Source of the DNA: Fusarium oxysporum f. sp. lycopersici 4287
Taxonomy: Eukaryota; Ascomycota; Sordariomycetes; Hypocreales; Nectriaceae
Direction of reading: 5' to 3'
Assembly (NCBI RefSeq): GCF_000149955.1
Contig: NC_030997.1
Span: 868,001 to 932,000 of the forward strand
Length of the DNA stretch: 64,000 bases
This document shows, one piece after another, positions 45,797-57,429 of the stretch (positions are counted from its first letter, which is position 1; every line of letters begins with the position of its first letter). A program made the position numbers and the translations under genes. The notes under the pieces were generated by a model. That model saw nothing but the letters and a program-made list of their open reading frames with translations, had not been told where the DNA came from and ran no database searches.

Positions 45797-48700
45797 ATGA
45801 GGTTCTCAACGGTGCTTCTCTCGGCTCTTGCGCCATTTAGTCTTGCGGCCCCTGAGCCAAAGACCGTTTCCGCACCGGAGCTCTCGGGCCAATTGGTCGA
45901 GCTTTTGGAGAAGCATAACCTCGCGCTTGTACCGCGATCAGAACTCACAGATGCGTTAAAGGAATTGAATACACTTCTCAAGAGTGATAGATTTCCTCGC
46001 GCACCTGTTCTGATTAGGCGACAAAATACTACCTCTGGTTCTGGCTCAAAATCTGGCGGCTCTAGCTCAGGATCCGGATCAGATGACGACTCAGATTCCG
46101 ATAGCGGTGGTTCAAGTCGCGTTGTCTCAATTCCTGGGCTTGATGGTCTTGGTGACCTTGGTGATGGCCTCAAGGGATTGACAGACGCTCTCGGCGAGTT
46201 GGGAGACCTTCTCAAAGCCCTCAAGGGTCTCCTATCAGCCGAGTTCCTTGACGCATTCCATGATGCCATGGTCTATCTCGCAGCAACATTGAAGCCTCCC
46301 GCGCCCAACCAAATCAGAAGTCTCCTTGATAAAGCAGGTCCTTTGCTGGATCTTGTTGGCGAACTCAACCTCAAGGATCTTGTCGACCAGCTCAAGGATG
46401 TCGATATCGCTGGTATCGTATCCAAGGTTCTCAAGCTTCTCACCGACGACAACCTCAAGAACATCAACGGTCTTCTCACCAATGGCGCAGGCCTCTTGAC
46501 ACCAGACTTCGTCAAGCAGACGAAGGGCCTTATTGGTGACGTCTCGCCTCTTCTCGACGAGCTTGCTCCTCTTCTCAAGAAGCTCACCGGCCTTGATCTC
46601 GAGGGCATTCTATCAGCTTTGGACCCACTTCTCAAGAAGGAGTCTATCCAGGGCATTGTCACCTTGCTCAAGAACGCCGGCGATCTTCTCACCGCCAAGA
46701 CCGTCGATGAGATCCAGGGTCTCCTCGGTGAAGTCTCCCCCATCATTAAGGACATTGCCCCACTTCTCGAGCAACTCACCAAGCTCAACCTTGAAGAAGT
46801 CCTCAAAGCGCTGCAGCCGCTCCTCAAGGATGATTCTATCAAGGGTATCTTGAGCTTGCTGAAGAACGCCGAGACTCTCTTGACACCCAAGTTTGTGGAC
46901 CAGACGCAAGACCTCATCGGTGCCGCGTCTCCACTGATCGACAAGTTGAACGATGTCGATCTCAAGGGTGTTCTTGATGCCTTGAGCCCCATCCTCAAGA
47001 AGGAGGCCATCCAAGGACTTGTCGGACTGCTTAACAACGCAGAAGACTTGTTGACCAAGGATACCGTCAAGAGCATCAAGACTCTTCTCACCGAGGCGTC
47101 TCCCTTAATTGAGAAGCTCTCCGACATTGACCTCAAGGGGGTTCTGGACGCGTTGAGCCCCATCCTGAAGAAGGAGGCTATTCAGGGTCTCGTCGGCCTC
47201 TTGAACAACGCCGAGGACCTTCTGTCCAAGGATACTGTCAAGAGTATCAAGACCCTACTATCACAAGCATCGCCATTGATCGACAAGCTCTCAGATATCG
47301 ATCTCAAGGGCGTTCTTGATGCCCTCAGCCCGATCCTCAAGAAGGAGGCTATTCAGGGCTTGGTTGGACTATTGAACAACGCGGAGGATCTGCTGTCGAA
47401 GGAGACTGTGAAGAGCATCAAGACATTACTGTCACAAGCTTCTCCTCTGATCGACAAACTTGCCGACATCGACCTGAAGGGTCTTCTCGATGCTCTTAGC
47501 CCTATCTTGAAGAAGGAGGCCATCCAGAACCTTGTTGGACTGCTCAACAACGCCGAGGATCTACTTTCCAAGGAGACCGTCAAGAGTATCAAGACCTTGT
47601 TGTCCAGCGCCTCACCTCTCATCGATAAGTTGTCTGATCTCGACTTGAAGGGCATTCTCGATGCACTTGGCCCCATTCTCAAGAAGGACGCCATCGAAGG
47701 TCTCGTTGGTCTTTTGAACAACGCCGAAGACCTGCTCGACAAGGAGACAGTGAAGAACATCAAGTCTTTGCTTACCAGCGCTGGTCCTCTCATCAACGAA
47801 TTGAAGAAGATTGATCTCGCTGGCGTTCTCAATGCACTGGCACCTATCCTCACCAAGGACTCCATCAAGGGTATCGTTGGATTGTTGGGTAACGCTGAGA
47901 GTCTCTTGACCAAGGATTTCGTGTCGGACACCAAGAAGCTCATCTCCAACGCCAGCCCGCTCTTGACCAGCCTCGGCAAGATTGATCTCAAGGGTCTTCT
48001 CGATGCGCTTGCACCACTGCTTACCAAGGATTCGATCAAGGGTATTGTCGGTCTTTTGGGTAACGCCGAGAACCTGCTCACCAAGGACTTTGTTTCTCAG
48101 ACCAAGTCTTTGATCTCCAAGGCTTCGCCTCTTCTGGACAGCTTGGATGATGCTGATCTCAAGGGTCTGCTTGATCAAGTCGGTCCTCTTCTCAAGGAGG
48201 TCGGCAAGCTCAAGCTTCAGGATATCATCAGTGCCGTGGCACCTCTCCTCACCAAGGATTCCATCAATGGCATCGTTGGACTCCTCGACAATGCCGAGAA
48301 CCTCCTTACCAAGCAGTTTGTCTCTCAGACCAAGTCGCTCATCGGAAAGGCATCTCCTCTTCTCGACAGTCTTGACAAGGCAGATCTTGCAGGCTTACTC
48401 GACCAGGTTGGTCCTCTGCTCAAGGAAGTTGGCAAGCTTAAGCTTCAGGACATCTTGAGTGCAGTCCAGCCACTGCTTACGAAGGACTCCATCAATGGCA
48501 TCGTTGGTCTGCTTGATAACGCCGAGAACCTTCTCACCAAGGACTTCGTTTCCCAGACCAAGTCTCTCATCTCGAAGGCTGGACCATTGATCACTAGCGT
48601 GTCCAAGCTCAACCTTGAGGACCTGCTTGACCAAGTTGAACCGCTGCTGAAGATGCTCGGCAAGCTTGATCTCGAGGGCATTCTCGGCGCTCTTGCGCCT

Positions 48701-49842
48701 CTTCTCACCAAGGACTCAATCAAGGGCATCGTGCGCCTCGTTGATAACGCTGAGAATCTGTTGACATCGAAATTCGTCAACGAGACTCAGACGCTTATCT
48801 CTGGCGCTGTTCCCCTGATCTCCTCGCTAGAGGATGCTGATCTGCCCGAATTGCTGGACCAGGTAGGCCCTCTGCTGAAGGAGATTGGCAAGATCGATCT
48901 CGTCAAGCTCGTCAAGAAGCTCTCACCTCTTCTCGATGAGATCAGCGACTTGGACATCAAGGGTCTCTTCGACGCACTTGCGCCGCTACTCTCACCCAAG
49001 GGGGTCAAGGGCATCATGGATCTTCTTGGCAACGCTGAAGATCTTCTCACGCCCAAGTTTGTCAATCAGACTCAAACGCTTATTGGTGAAGCTGTACCGC
49101 TCGTGGAAGCACTTGGTGATATCGATCTCAAGAAGCTCATCAAACAGCTCCAGCCTCTTCTTGAGGCCCTCGGCGAGATTGACTTGGGTGATCTCATCAA
49201 GAAGGTCAAGCCACTTCTCAATGCTCTCATGAAGATCGATCTCGTCAAGCTGGTTAACAAGCTTCTGCCGCTACTTGATACTCTGGATGACATTGACCTT
49301 GACGGCTTGCTCAAGGCGATCGAGCCTCTCCTTACGCCAAAGAGTATCAAGGGCATTGTCGGTCTCGTTGACAACGCGGAGGATCTCCTCACAGCCAAGT
49401 TCGTCAACCAGACACAGACCCTCATTTCGGGCGCAGTACCATTGATTGAGGTCTTGAACAAGCTCGACCTTGAGGAGCTCTTTGAGATTATTGAGCCTTT
49501 GCTCAAGGAGCTGGACGGTCTTGACCTCACTGGTCTTGTCGACGCTGCCAAACCTCTGCTCAAAGCCCTCAAGAAGATTGACGTTCAGGGTATTGTAGAT
49601 GCAGTGGTGCCATTCCTTAACCCCAAGACCATTAAGGGTCTTCTCGGCTTGGTTGGAAATGCTGAGGATCTACTTACCAAGAACTTCGTGAACCAAGTAT
49701 CGGAACTCATTGGAGACGCGACACCGGTAAGTCAAACCTCACGATTCTACTACGATACTATGCTAACTTCTGTTTCTAGCTTGTTGCGACGGTAGGAGAC
49801 TTGGTACATGCGGTACTCAAGGAGCTAGTGGGACGGTCTTAA
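45797..49842 (+). CDS. Large secreted protein built of 19-residue helical units
   Basis: Exons 45797-49726 and 49780-49842 give 1330 residues. The signal peptide is about 1-18 (MRFSTVLLSALAPFSLAA). Residues 20-75 are a charged helical region ending in RR, a possible Kex2-type site. A Ser/Gly/Asp linker spans about 79-107. From about residue 190 to the end there are 16 tandem repeats. Each is normally 57 residues made of three 19-residue units, the first close to DLKGLLDALAPLLKK, the second to GIVGLLGNAEDLL, the third to SLISKASPLLDSL. Leu/Ile every 3-4 residues suggests amphipathic helices and an alpha-solenoid or rod. No enzyme motif is present. It is probably secreted or wall-associated; function unknown. 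Confidence 0.85.
46365..49726 (+). repeat. Sixteen tandem coding repeats of 171 nt or longer
   Basis: Unit lengths, in residues, are 64, 64, 57 (seven copies), 76, 76, 76, 95, 114, 95 and a final partial unit. Nearly all are multiples of 19 (57 nt). Four central copies (46955-47638) are almost identical as protein but differ at many third codon positions. Confidence 0.85.
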
Positions 49843-50952
49843 TGTGATGATTGGGTTATGAACGTGGCTACGTGATGGGATATTTTAATCATGTATTAAT
49901 GAGTTTGGATATGTGACGTATACGATACCCTATGAATGCGCCTCTACGGTGCCATAATGAAACTGTCTTTATCCGTATCTAAGAGCGCTGTCAAGTGAAT
50001 ATGCTTGCAAGATCTCACTATAGTCGTCCTGGCATAAGACAGACGGATGATTTGCGCATGGCAGAGTAGTACCCGTCGGCATACGCCGCACTGCAACATC
50101 AATTCATCTTCCCCGTTTAGATCTCTTTCCTTTGGAGTATTCGCGATACCAGCGCCATGGAGCGAAAATAGCACGCACCTTTCCGATAAGGTCGTGACAT
50201 GCATTCGCATACATGACTGTTCTGGGCACGCCTCTATCAGCGCAACAAGGTGCCATTTTGTCTCGGTATGTCTCGGTGAGACTCCGCTACTTGCTTTGTC
50301 GCGGTAGACAAGGCCTACAGAATAACATGGGGGGCGTGGTCTGTCTGTAACCTAACTAGACGTGGGAGCCTGGCTCGCCGTTAACTTACTCGCAACCCTG
50401 TCCAAAACCGTTTCCTTCAGGCCTTCAATTGAAGCCCCCCGAGCTAAGTTCCCCAGAATCTTGACACATGCAAAGCATCTCTCTCGGCTTTCGGTTGAAG
50501 ACTTAAAGCTATGGGGGCTATCGCAAACTAGACTCATTGGGGATTTGACAAACCTGTTCGATGCACACACTTTACTCTGCAGAGAAAGTGAGGGGAAGTG
50601 ATCATGTGCCCGATCTTCTGCCCATCACTTATCAGATTCGAGTCTGGTTCGTATTCACACCCTGGCACCCCTGGTCCTTTAGTTCTATACCCCGCTTGCA
50701 GATCAGAATTTTCAGGACGGCACCAGCTGGGATGGGCCTGGTTAGTGCATTCGATAGTTTGTCGTACCCTGGTATAACTTTAGAGGCCCGTCTTTCGCGC
50801 TTGGGCGACCAAATTCAGGGCAGGTCTTGGCCTAAGACCCTCGCTGTTCTGCCATAAGTCTGAGTCGTCTGTGGAGCATCTCATTCTTTCTCTGAGGTAT
50901 TGGTGATCATTGCAATTGTTTGCTGTCAATTGTATTGTCTCAGTCAACTACA
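49843..50952. other. Intergenic
   Basis: No gene is supported. Promoter of the DUF3712-like gene lies at the right. Confidence 0.5.
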
Positions 50953-52340
50953 ATGGCTTCTGAGAGAGAACCTACAGCGGCGGGCGCTGATACTTCTGCG
51001 CCTGCAGAGACGACAAATGCTGCTGGCGAACAGAACGCGCCGGCTGCTGATGCTGCCAGCAACGACGCCTCTTCCGACGACCATGTTCGCGATGAGAAGG
51101 TCGCTCCAGGCCCAACCAAATGGCAAAAAGTGAAGAGTCATTTCTGGCGATACAAATGGTGGTATCTCTTAGCTATCGCTATTCTTCTCGCCATTCTACT
51201 GCCACTGCTGTGAGTCTCATTCCATCAATTGAGTACCTCATCTGACAATGCCCCAGCTTCACTGTCATCATTCCCGCAATCGTCCAAGACATTCTCAATG
51301 ACCAGAAGCTCCCCATTTACGGCGGCGCTTTACAGGTCATATCTCCAACCGAAGTGAACATGAGTATCGAGACACAATTAAAAACGCCAATCGCTGCGAC
51401 TCTCAAGCCAGTGGATCTCTTCCTCTACAGCAAGGAAACGAAGCCCGTGTCCTCATTCTTCAAGCTTCAATTCCCTGAAACGCACATCAAGAGCCACACT
51501 AATGTCACCATCACCAACCAGACGCTCCTGGTGACAAATGAGACTGAGCTGACGAAGTGGTTCAATGTTTTCTTCGACAAACCCGATGCTGAGTTGTCGT
51601 TAGAGGGAAAGCCTGAGATTAGGCTTGGCTCTTTGAAGTATCACCGCAGTCTGAAGAAGACTGTTGACATTGCTTCTCTCAACTACCTTGACGGCTTTGC
51701 GCTCAAGAGCTTAGATTTTGATCTGAATGCCAATCGGACATCAAAGAACAACATGAAGGGAATGCTAAACATCCCAAACTCCGGAGTCCTTCGACTTGGA
51801 CTAGGCAACCTGACATTCAATGTCATGTCGGGCGACATTAGACTCGGTCTCATCAACCTCTGGGATCTGCAGCTCTGGCCAGGCAACAACTCTGTACCGT
51901 TCGATGGCAACTTCTACTTCGACCAGCTGGTTCCCAACCTCTCTGAGATCCTCGATATGCAAAAGGGACCTCTAGGTAACGGCTATCTGGAGTTCAACGC
52001 AACAGGAAACACCACCATTGCTGGTGGTGAACACATCAAGTACATAGAAGGAGTGTTGAACTACAAGCATATCAGGTTCACCTTCCCCGTGATCACTCTG
52101 CTGGGTGATGTCCTTGGTGGCTTGCTGGACGCCAACCAGGGCTCGCTTCTGGATATCTTTGGCACTTCGATTGGAAATTCGACGTTGCTTGAACACGTCC
52201 TGGGACATTGGGATAACAACGGCGAAGGAGGATCTTCTAATAAGACTGCAAGGAGTTTGATGGAGAGGAGTAAGACCAGAGCACCAAAGGCCTGGATGTG
52301 GAGTCTTCTTAAATTGGGTTTAACGAGGAGGAGCTTATGA
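50953..52340 (+). CDS. Single-pass membrane protein, DUF3712-like
   Basis: Exons 50953-51209 and 51257-52340 give 446 residues. The first ~55 residues are Ala/Asp/Glu-rich and probably cytosolic. A single membrane helix follows (about residues 68-95, YKWWYLLAIAILLAILLPLL). The rest is lumenal, with many N-glycosylation sites (NVT, NQT, NET, NRT, NTT and others) and a repeated beta-type pattern typical of DUF3712/LEA-like vacuolar proteins. The C-terminus is Arg/Ser-rich. The role is unknown; lipid handling or the vacuole membrane is possible for this family. The intron lies just inside the end of the membrane helix. Confidence 0.75.
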
Positions 52341-52600
52341 GTATGATAATGTAGTCTTGGTTTTGATGTCACCTGATGCCTTTTATTGCATAACTTCAAT
52401 GATTAGACCGTGAATGTCGCATTGTCACTATGTGAACCCGGGCGCTGAATCTAAGTGTAAGTACTTGTGCGTAGCTTCTCAACAAAACTGCCGGTGCTGT
52501 CGTAGCGTTCAAGCAGCATGATTTCTGTTTGCGTTCAGCTTCCGTGCTTCCTGTTCCTCTTTCACCCTCATTATTGTCCCGAAGCCCAACCGTGTCACTA

Positions 52601-52853
52601 TCAAGCCGTCGCTGGCGCGTCCTGACTTGCAACAGTCTTTTTTACGAAAGCCGCAAGTTCATCAAGGTATCGTACGTTAGCCGCTCCAAGTGTTCCACTC
52701 GCTGTATCTTCTGAAGTCAACGATGGTGTCGAAGACTTCTTTAGCAGGTGCGTCAATGGCGATAGTGCTTCCGGCGGTAAAGACAACTCGACCAGTACCC
52801 AAGGATGGGGTTGCTGTCGGGGTTGTCCACCCGACTGCCTTGGGTGCTTCCAT
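52601..52853 (-). pseudogene. Truncated SRPBCC (START-like) domain remnant
   Basis: From the ATG at 52853 a minus-strand frame encodes GRVVFTAGSTIAIDAPAKEV and then FDTIVDFRRYSEWNTWSG, the usual beginning of an SRPBCC ligand-binding domain. A stop follows at once (52677). In the next frame a helix-like end, YLDELAAFVKKTV, continues to 52601 and resembles the C-terminal helix of such proteins. The middle, normally about 80 residues, is absent. It reads as a gene with an internal deletion and is too short to fold as the family does. Confidence 0.45.
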
Positions 52854-53569
52854 AGTCAGAACAATCGCAGGAGATTCAATGACGCTGAAGATTAGTGAAT
52901 ATTACAAGATTGAAATGCCAGAAAAGAGAAACATAATCATGCCGTTCTCTGTATGGCAGCTCGATGTCTCACACGTGACGTCAGAAACTCTAATATTATC
53001 ACAAGACTAAGCGAGTCAAGACATTCAGATGGCTAGCCCGGTTTAAACTTTGCCCAGTAGCTCTGTTTTCTCTTCACCAGTCAAGAGATGTAAAGCCTTC
53101 AAATCTATACGACAGTAGTGTATAGCCACAGTAATAAAGACTCGAATTATCGTAATACTAATCACCATTCCTTCGTTCTCGCGTTCTTCTTCACAAAGGG
53201 AAGCAAGAAAACTTTGGACATCTTTTACACATGATAGAAGTATTGGGCAAACTTAGGATAGATTCAGAAGAGCCTTAGAGTACTTGTTTTTGCCGTCTAT
53301 ACTAGGGGCCAGAAGTTTCCTTGCTCCCTGAGACTTCATTAAGTGCCTACTGAATACTGTTTGGACCTAGGACCTTCGGTGCGTATCATAGGCCTTTTCT
53401 ATATTGATCTCAGACTAATAGACTTCTCCTCAAGAACTGAAAGTTTGTTTCGAACCTCTAGCTTTTCCGAGAAAGCTCCTCCACTCCCAAAGATACATCG
53501 TAGGAAGTCATGAGCGCTGCGGATAATCCTTCAAGAGTACACCCTGTCACTAAGATATCATTCAGTGAC
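52854..53569. other. Intergenic
   Basis: Nothing recognised. Confidence 0.5.
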
Positions 53570-54226
53570 TCACTGATCCTTGGGAGTAGGGTTTGAGGGC
53601 GGAGTCCTCTTCAGTGTAATGGCGACCTTATCGTCAGAATGGCCAGCATCTGAAGCATTCCAACCAATGGCATAAACACCATCGATCTCTGATGGCGTGG
53701 CATACCAAAGTGAGACCATCTGTCCATTCTCTTCGACCATGACAAAAGTGCCATAGAACGTCAGATCAGATACATAACCATCTGTATCGGTTGTGCTATT
53801 GATCAGTTTGACGCTATGAGAAGACGATGACGGTCCCGGAACAGCGAAAGTGTAGTTGGACCAGCTCGGCTCACGCCCTTTTGCATAGCCAGTCGTGTTT
53901 GGAGAGGCATGCCATGCATCATCTCCCACGGTAACTGAGTGGTGTCAACAAGATTCAAGCTGGAAAGACGCGTTACTTACACTGAATCGGGGCGGCCTCA
54001 GAGTCGTCGACCTTGCTGAAGTTGCCAACAAAGACCTCATCTAATGGTTTCTATAAGCATGATTCACGGAGCGATGGACAAACAACATACCGCCAGAGGA
54101 AAAGATAGGAAGGCCACCGACCCCAGTTCCATAAGCGTAAAGAGAAAAGGGACCGGTGTTGCTAGCTGCAGTAGCTGCAGTCGCCAAGGACGACGCTGCA
54201 AAAGTAGTGAGTCTAAGCTTATGCAT
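53570..54226 (-). CDS. Small secreted protein of unknown function
   Basis: Exons 54226-54091, 54040-53981 and 53934-53570 give 186 residues; introns are 50 and 46 nt. The signal peptide is Ala-rich (about 1-20, ..LATAATAAS). The mature part begins GPFSLYAYGTGVGGLPIF and later has FTVGDDAW, FYGTFVMVEENG and WYATP, a beta-rich pattern. Candidate N-glycosylation sites are NFS, NTT, NYT and NST. I recall similar short secreted proteins in many filamentous fungi, but no function. The middle exon of only 60 nt was placed to keep the frame between two clear splice sites. Confidence 0.72.
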
Positions 54227-54949
54227 TTTCCTGAGTACTGTATCGCCGATGTGATGGAGAAGAATGGGGCAACTAACTAGATTATATGATAACAAGATGC
54301 GTTAATAGACCAATACGGGGTTGTGGCTGTGAACCCACAAGACGGGCCCCATTGGATACGTAATCGGTATAACGGATTATTTATAGACGTTTCAAGGCCT
54401 TCATGCCGACGAAACGCTGACGCGGATACGTGGCGAGCCACAACCCTTCCTGTCCCTGGCCTCCTCCGGACGGACCAGCCCGCCCCGATGTGACGATAGG
54501 TTTGTCCTTCAGCCAATCCCATTTATTCTTCGGCGCTTATTATCTACTCACGAGATCGCTCCGCTCATAAAGTTCTTTTTAAGCCTATGCGGATGCCACG
54601 GAATGTGGGCGGCCGGTGGTTGTAAATCTCCATGACCATCCCGGCAGTTGTGATATCGCCGAGTGGCTTCATTTCTTACAGTGACGACGACTCGTCTTAA
54701 TACTCTATCTGTAAGAGGTCCGTGACACGAGAAGTCCTTTGCAGAATGATAGGTCTCTTTTACGATGGGCAGATGAGCTTCCGAAACGGACAGCTTGAGG
54801 GCTGGGTTGTAATATTTAAGAATGGGCTGAAGGGGAAAAATAGAAGTGAAAAATAAAACAAATCATTCGAATCTCATTGTTATCTCATTTAGCATCATAA
54901 TTCTCTGTATTGGAAGTCCTTGGTTGAGATTCAGCTTGTGTCGGCAGAA
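54227..54949. other. Divergent promoter region
   Basis: It lies between the small secreted protein and the laccase. Nothing else is recognised. Confidence 0.5.
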
Positions 54950-56751
54950 ATGAAGCTCTTGCAATTTCTCCCGGCTGGCGTTCTCTGCCTCAGCCAAGTT
55001 TACGCTCGAAGCCCTCTTCACCAGCTGAACCGCCGCGCTTGTAGCGGCAACACTGCTTCTACTCGCTCAGAGTGGTGCGATTACTCCATCGACACAGACT
55101 ACAGCACTGAAGCTGTAGATACCGGCGTCACTCGGGAGTACTGGCTAGAGCTGACAGATGTTACTGTTGCCCCTGATGGCTACTCTCGTTCGGCCATGGC
55201 CGTCAACGGTACCATTCCTGGACCTACTCTCTTTGCTGACTGGGGTGACACTGTTGTCATTCACGTTACCAATTCTCTCAGCACTTCTCTGAATGGTACA
55301 AGCATGCACTGGCATGGTATTCGTCAGAACTACACCAACCAGTATGATGGTGTCTCATCTATCACTCAATGTCCCCTTGCTGTCGGGGAGTCAGTGACTT
55401 ATACCTGGAAGGCCACCCAGTATGGCTCGACTTGGTATCACTCCCACTGGGCTCTGCAGGCGTGGCAAGGCATCTTCGGCGGTATCATCATCAACGGGCC
55501 TGCCACGGCAGACTACGATGAGGATCTTGGCATGGTGTTTCTCAATGACTGGGACCATCAGACCGTTGATGAGTTGTATAGTTCAGCTGAGACCAATGGA
55601 CCTCCCACCTTGGACAACGGTCTCATCAACGGTACAAACGTATACGGGGACGACGACAGCTCGTCTCAAACAGGCACTCGCTTCAATGTCTCTTTTGAGT
55701 CTGACACTTCTTACCGTATGAGACTTGTCAATGCAGCGGTTGACACTCACTGGAAGTTCTCGATCGACAACCATACCTTGACTGTGATCGCAGCAGACCT
55801 TGTACCGATCGAGCCTTTCGAAACCACAGTTCTGGACTTGGGCATGGGTAAGACTGTTATTAATTCATCCTTTTGCAATTGACTAACCTTTGTAGGCCAA
55901 CGCTACGACATCATAGTCACTGCAGATCAAGCTGACGTCGCCGACAACTTCTGGATGCGCGCCATCCCGCAAGCCGCCTGCTCCGATAACGACTCCACCG
56001 ATAACATCAAGGGCATCGTCTATTATGGAGACAGCCCCGGTACGCCGTCCACCACTGCCTATGACTACACTGACGGTTGCGATGACGAGACGGATAACAT
56101 TGTACCATACATATCCAAGACAGTTGAAGATGCCAATTGGAATAATCTTGAAACGGCTACAGTTGGCAAGAACACAGCAGGTCTGTTCAAATGGATGCTC
56201 AACAGCACCAGTATGTTGGTGGACTGGGCAAACCCTACACTGGCTCAGGTCCTCAATGATACAACGGACTTTGAGACCGATGATGCGATGATTGAACTCA
56301 GCGAGGGAAACCAATGGGTTTACTTCGTGGTTGAGACGGCTCTACCAGTGCCCCATCCCATTCATCTCCACGGACATGACTTCTTTATCCTGGCTCAAGG
56401 GACGGGAACTTATTCTTCCTCCATCACCCTGAACACAGATAACCCTCCTCGACGAGATACGGCTATGCTGCCAGCTAACGGGTATCTTGTTATGGCCTGG
56501 GAGACTGACAACCCTGGCGTTTGGCTATGCCACTGTCATATTGGTGAGCCAAGATCAGCCTGAATTTGGAGCATTACTGACTTTGTGAAACTTTAGGTTG
56601 GCATACATCTGAGGGATTTGCGTTACAGTTCCTCGAGCGTTCAAGTGAGATTGCTAACATCTCTACATCGAGCTATGTGTCGGATGTTTGCGATGGCTGG
56701 AGTACTTTCCAGAGCGAGTCGTTGATTGAGCAAGAGGATTCTGGCGTCTAA
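54950..56751 (+). CDS. Ascomycete laccase (multicopper oxidase)
   Basis: Exons 54950-55847, 55896-56543 and 56597-56751 give 566 residues. A signal peptide (about 1-19) and short propeptide are followed by three cupredoxin domains. Copper motifs are HWHGI and WYHSHWALQ in domain one, HPIHLHGHDF and the split HCHIGWH in domain three; the second intron cuts HCHI|GW. The C-terminus is DSGV, the short plug typical of ascomycete laccases. Many N-glycosylation sites are present. The enzyme oxidises phenols with four coppers outside the cell. The copper-site histidine motifs I looked for are present. The start gives a better signal peptide than the non-ATG upstream frame. Confidence 0.93.
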
Positions 56752-56874
56752 TACCCCAAGCCTCTTTCTTGTACACGAACTTTCGCCTATTGACTGAAAC
56801 TGGAGGCATAATTACTTGTTATCTATGGCTACACATGTACTTCTCTTACTGGTGGGCGTCGCCAACCGTGATCA

Positions 56875-57429
56875 CTATAGCAAACGATCCATTCCAGCCT
56901 CATCAACCTTCAGCACCGTCCAATCCTCCATTCGCTTGGCCCCAAGCTTCTCATAAAATCTCAGTGCTCTCGCGTTATCCTTCAAGCAGAGCCACTCCAT
57001 TTTTACGCAACCCGCTTTCTTAGCCGCTGATGTCATAGCTTCGACCAACTTCCGCGCGTATCCGTGAGGTCTGTATTCCGGGACGACATAAATCTCCTCC
57101 ATGCAGACTCCAGGAGCAGCTCCCCACGTCGTATAGTTGAAGAAGTAGATCAACAATCCAGCGGGCTTCGCATCTGGTGAGAAGGCTAAGATGGGATGTC
57201 CGATACGGTACTCGGAAGAGTCGGTGACGTCTGACAAGTGGAGTGTCTTTGCGAGACGCTCTTCAGTTGCAGTGACGAAGGTTCCTGGTGCTTGCTCTTC
57301 TGCGCCAGCACGGATTAAACTCAAGATAGTAGGAACATCTACGTTAAGAATTAGTAGTGGGACCAATAGTTGACTTTACAACTAAGTACCTTGAGAAGAC
57401 GCAGGACGAATTTCTGGTGAGGAGGCCAT
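56875..57429 (-). CDS. GNAT-family N-acetyltransferase
   Basis: Exons 57429-57390 and 57338-56875 give 167 residues. The fold is clear from EEIYVVPEYRPHGYARKLVEA, the acetyl-CoA loop (R/Q-x-x-G-x-A here as RPHGYA), then KMEWLCLKDNARALRFYEKLG, the usual end of the domain. Such enzymes move an acetyl group from acetyl-CoA to an amine. It resembles the small-molecule/diamine acetyltransferases, but the substrate is not evident. It is convergent with the laccase, 123 nt apart. Confidence 0.86.

Noticed and set aside
46273..49572. Long open frames on the minus strand
   Set aside because: They are antisense to the repeat-protein gene and arise from its codon bias; the translations are Arg/Ser-rich with no domain.
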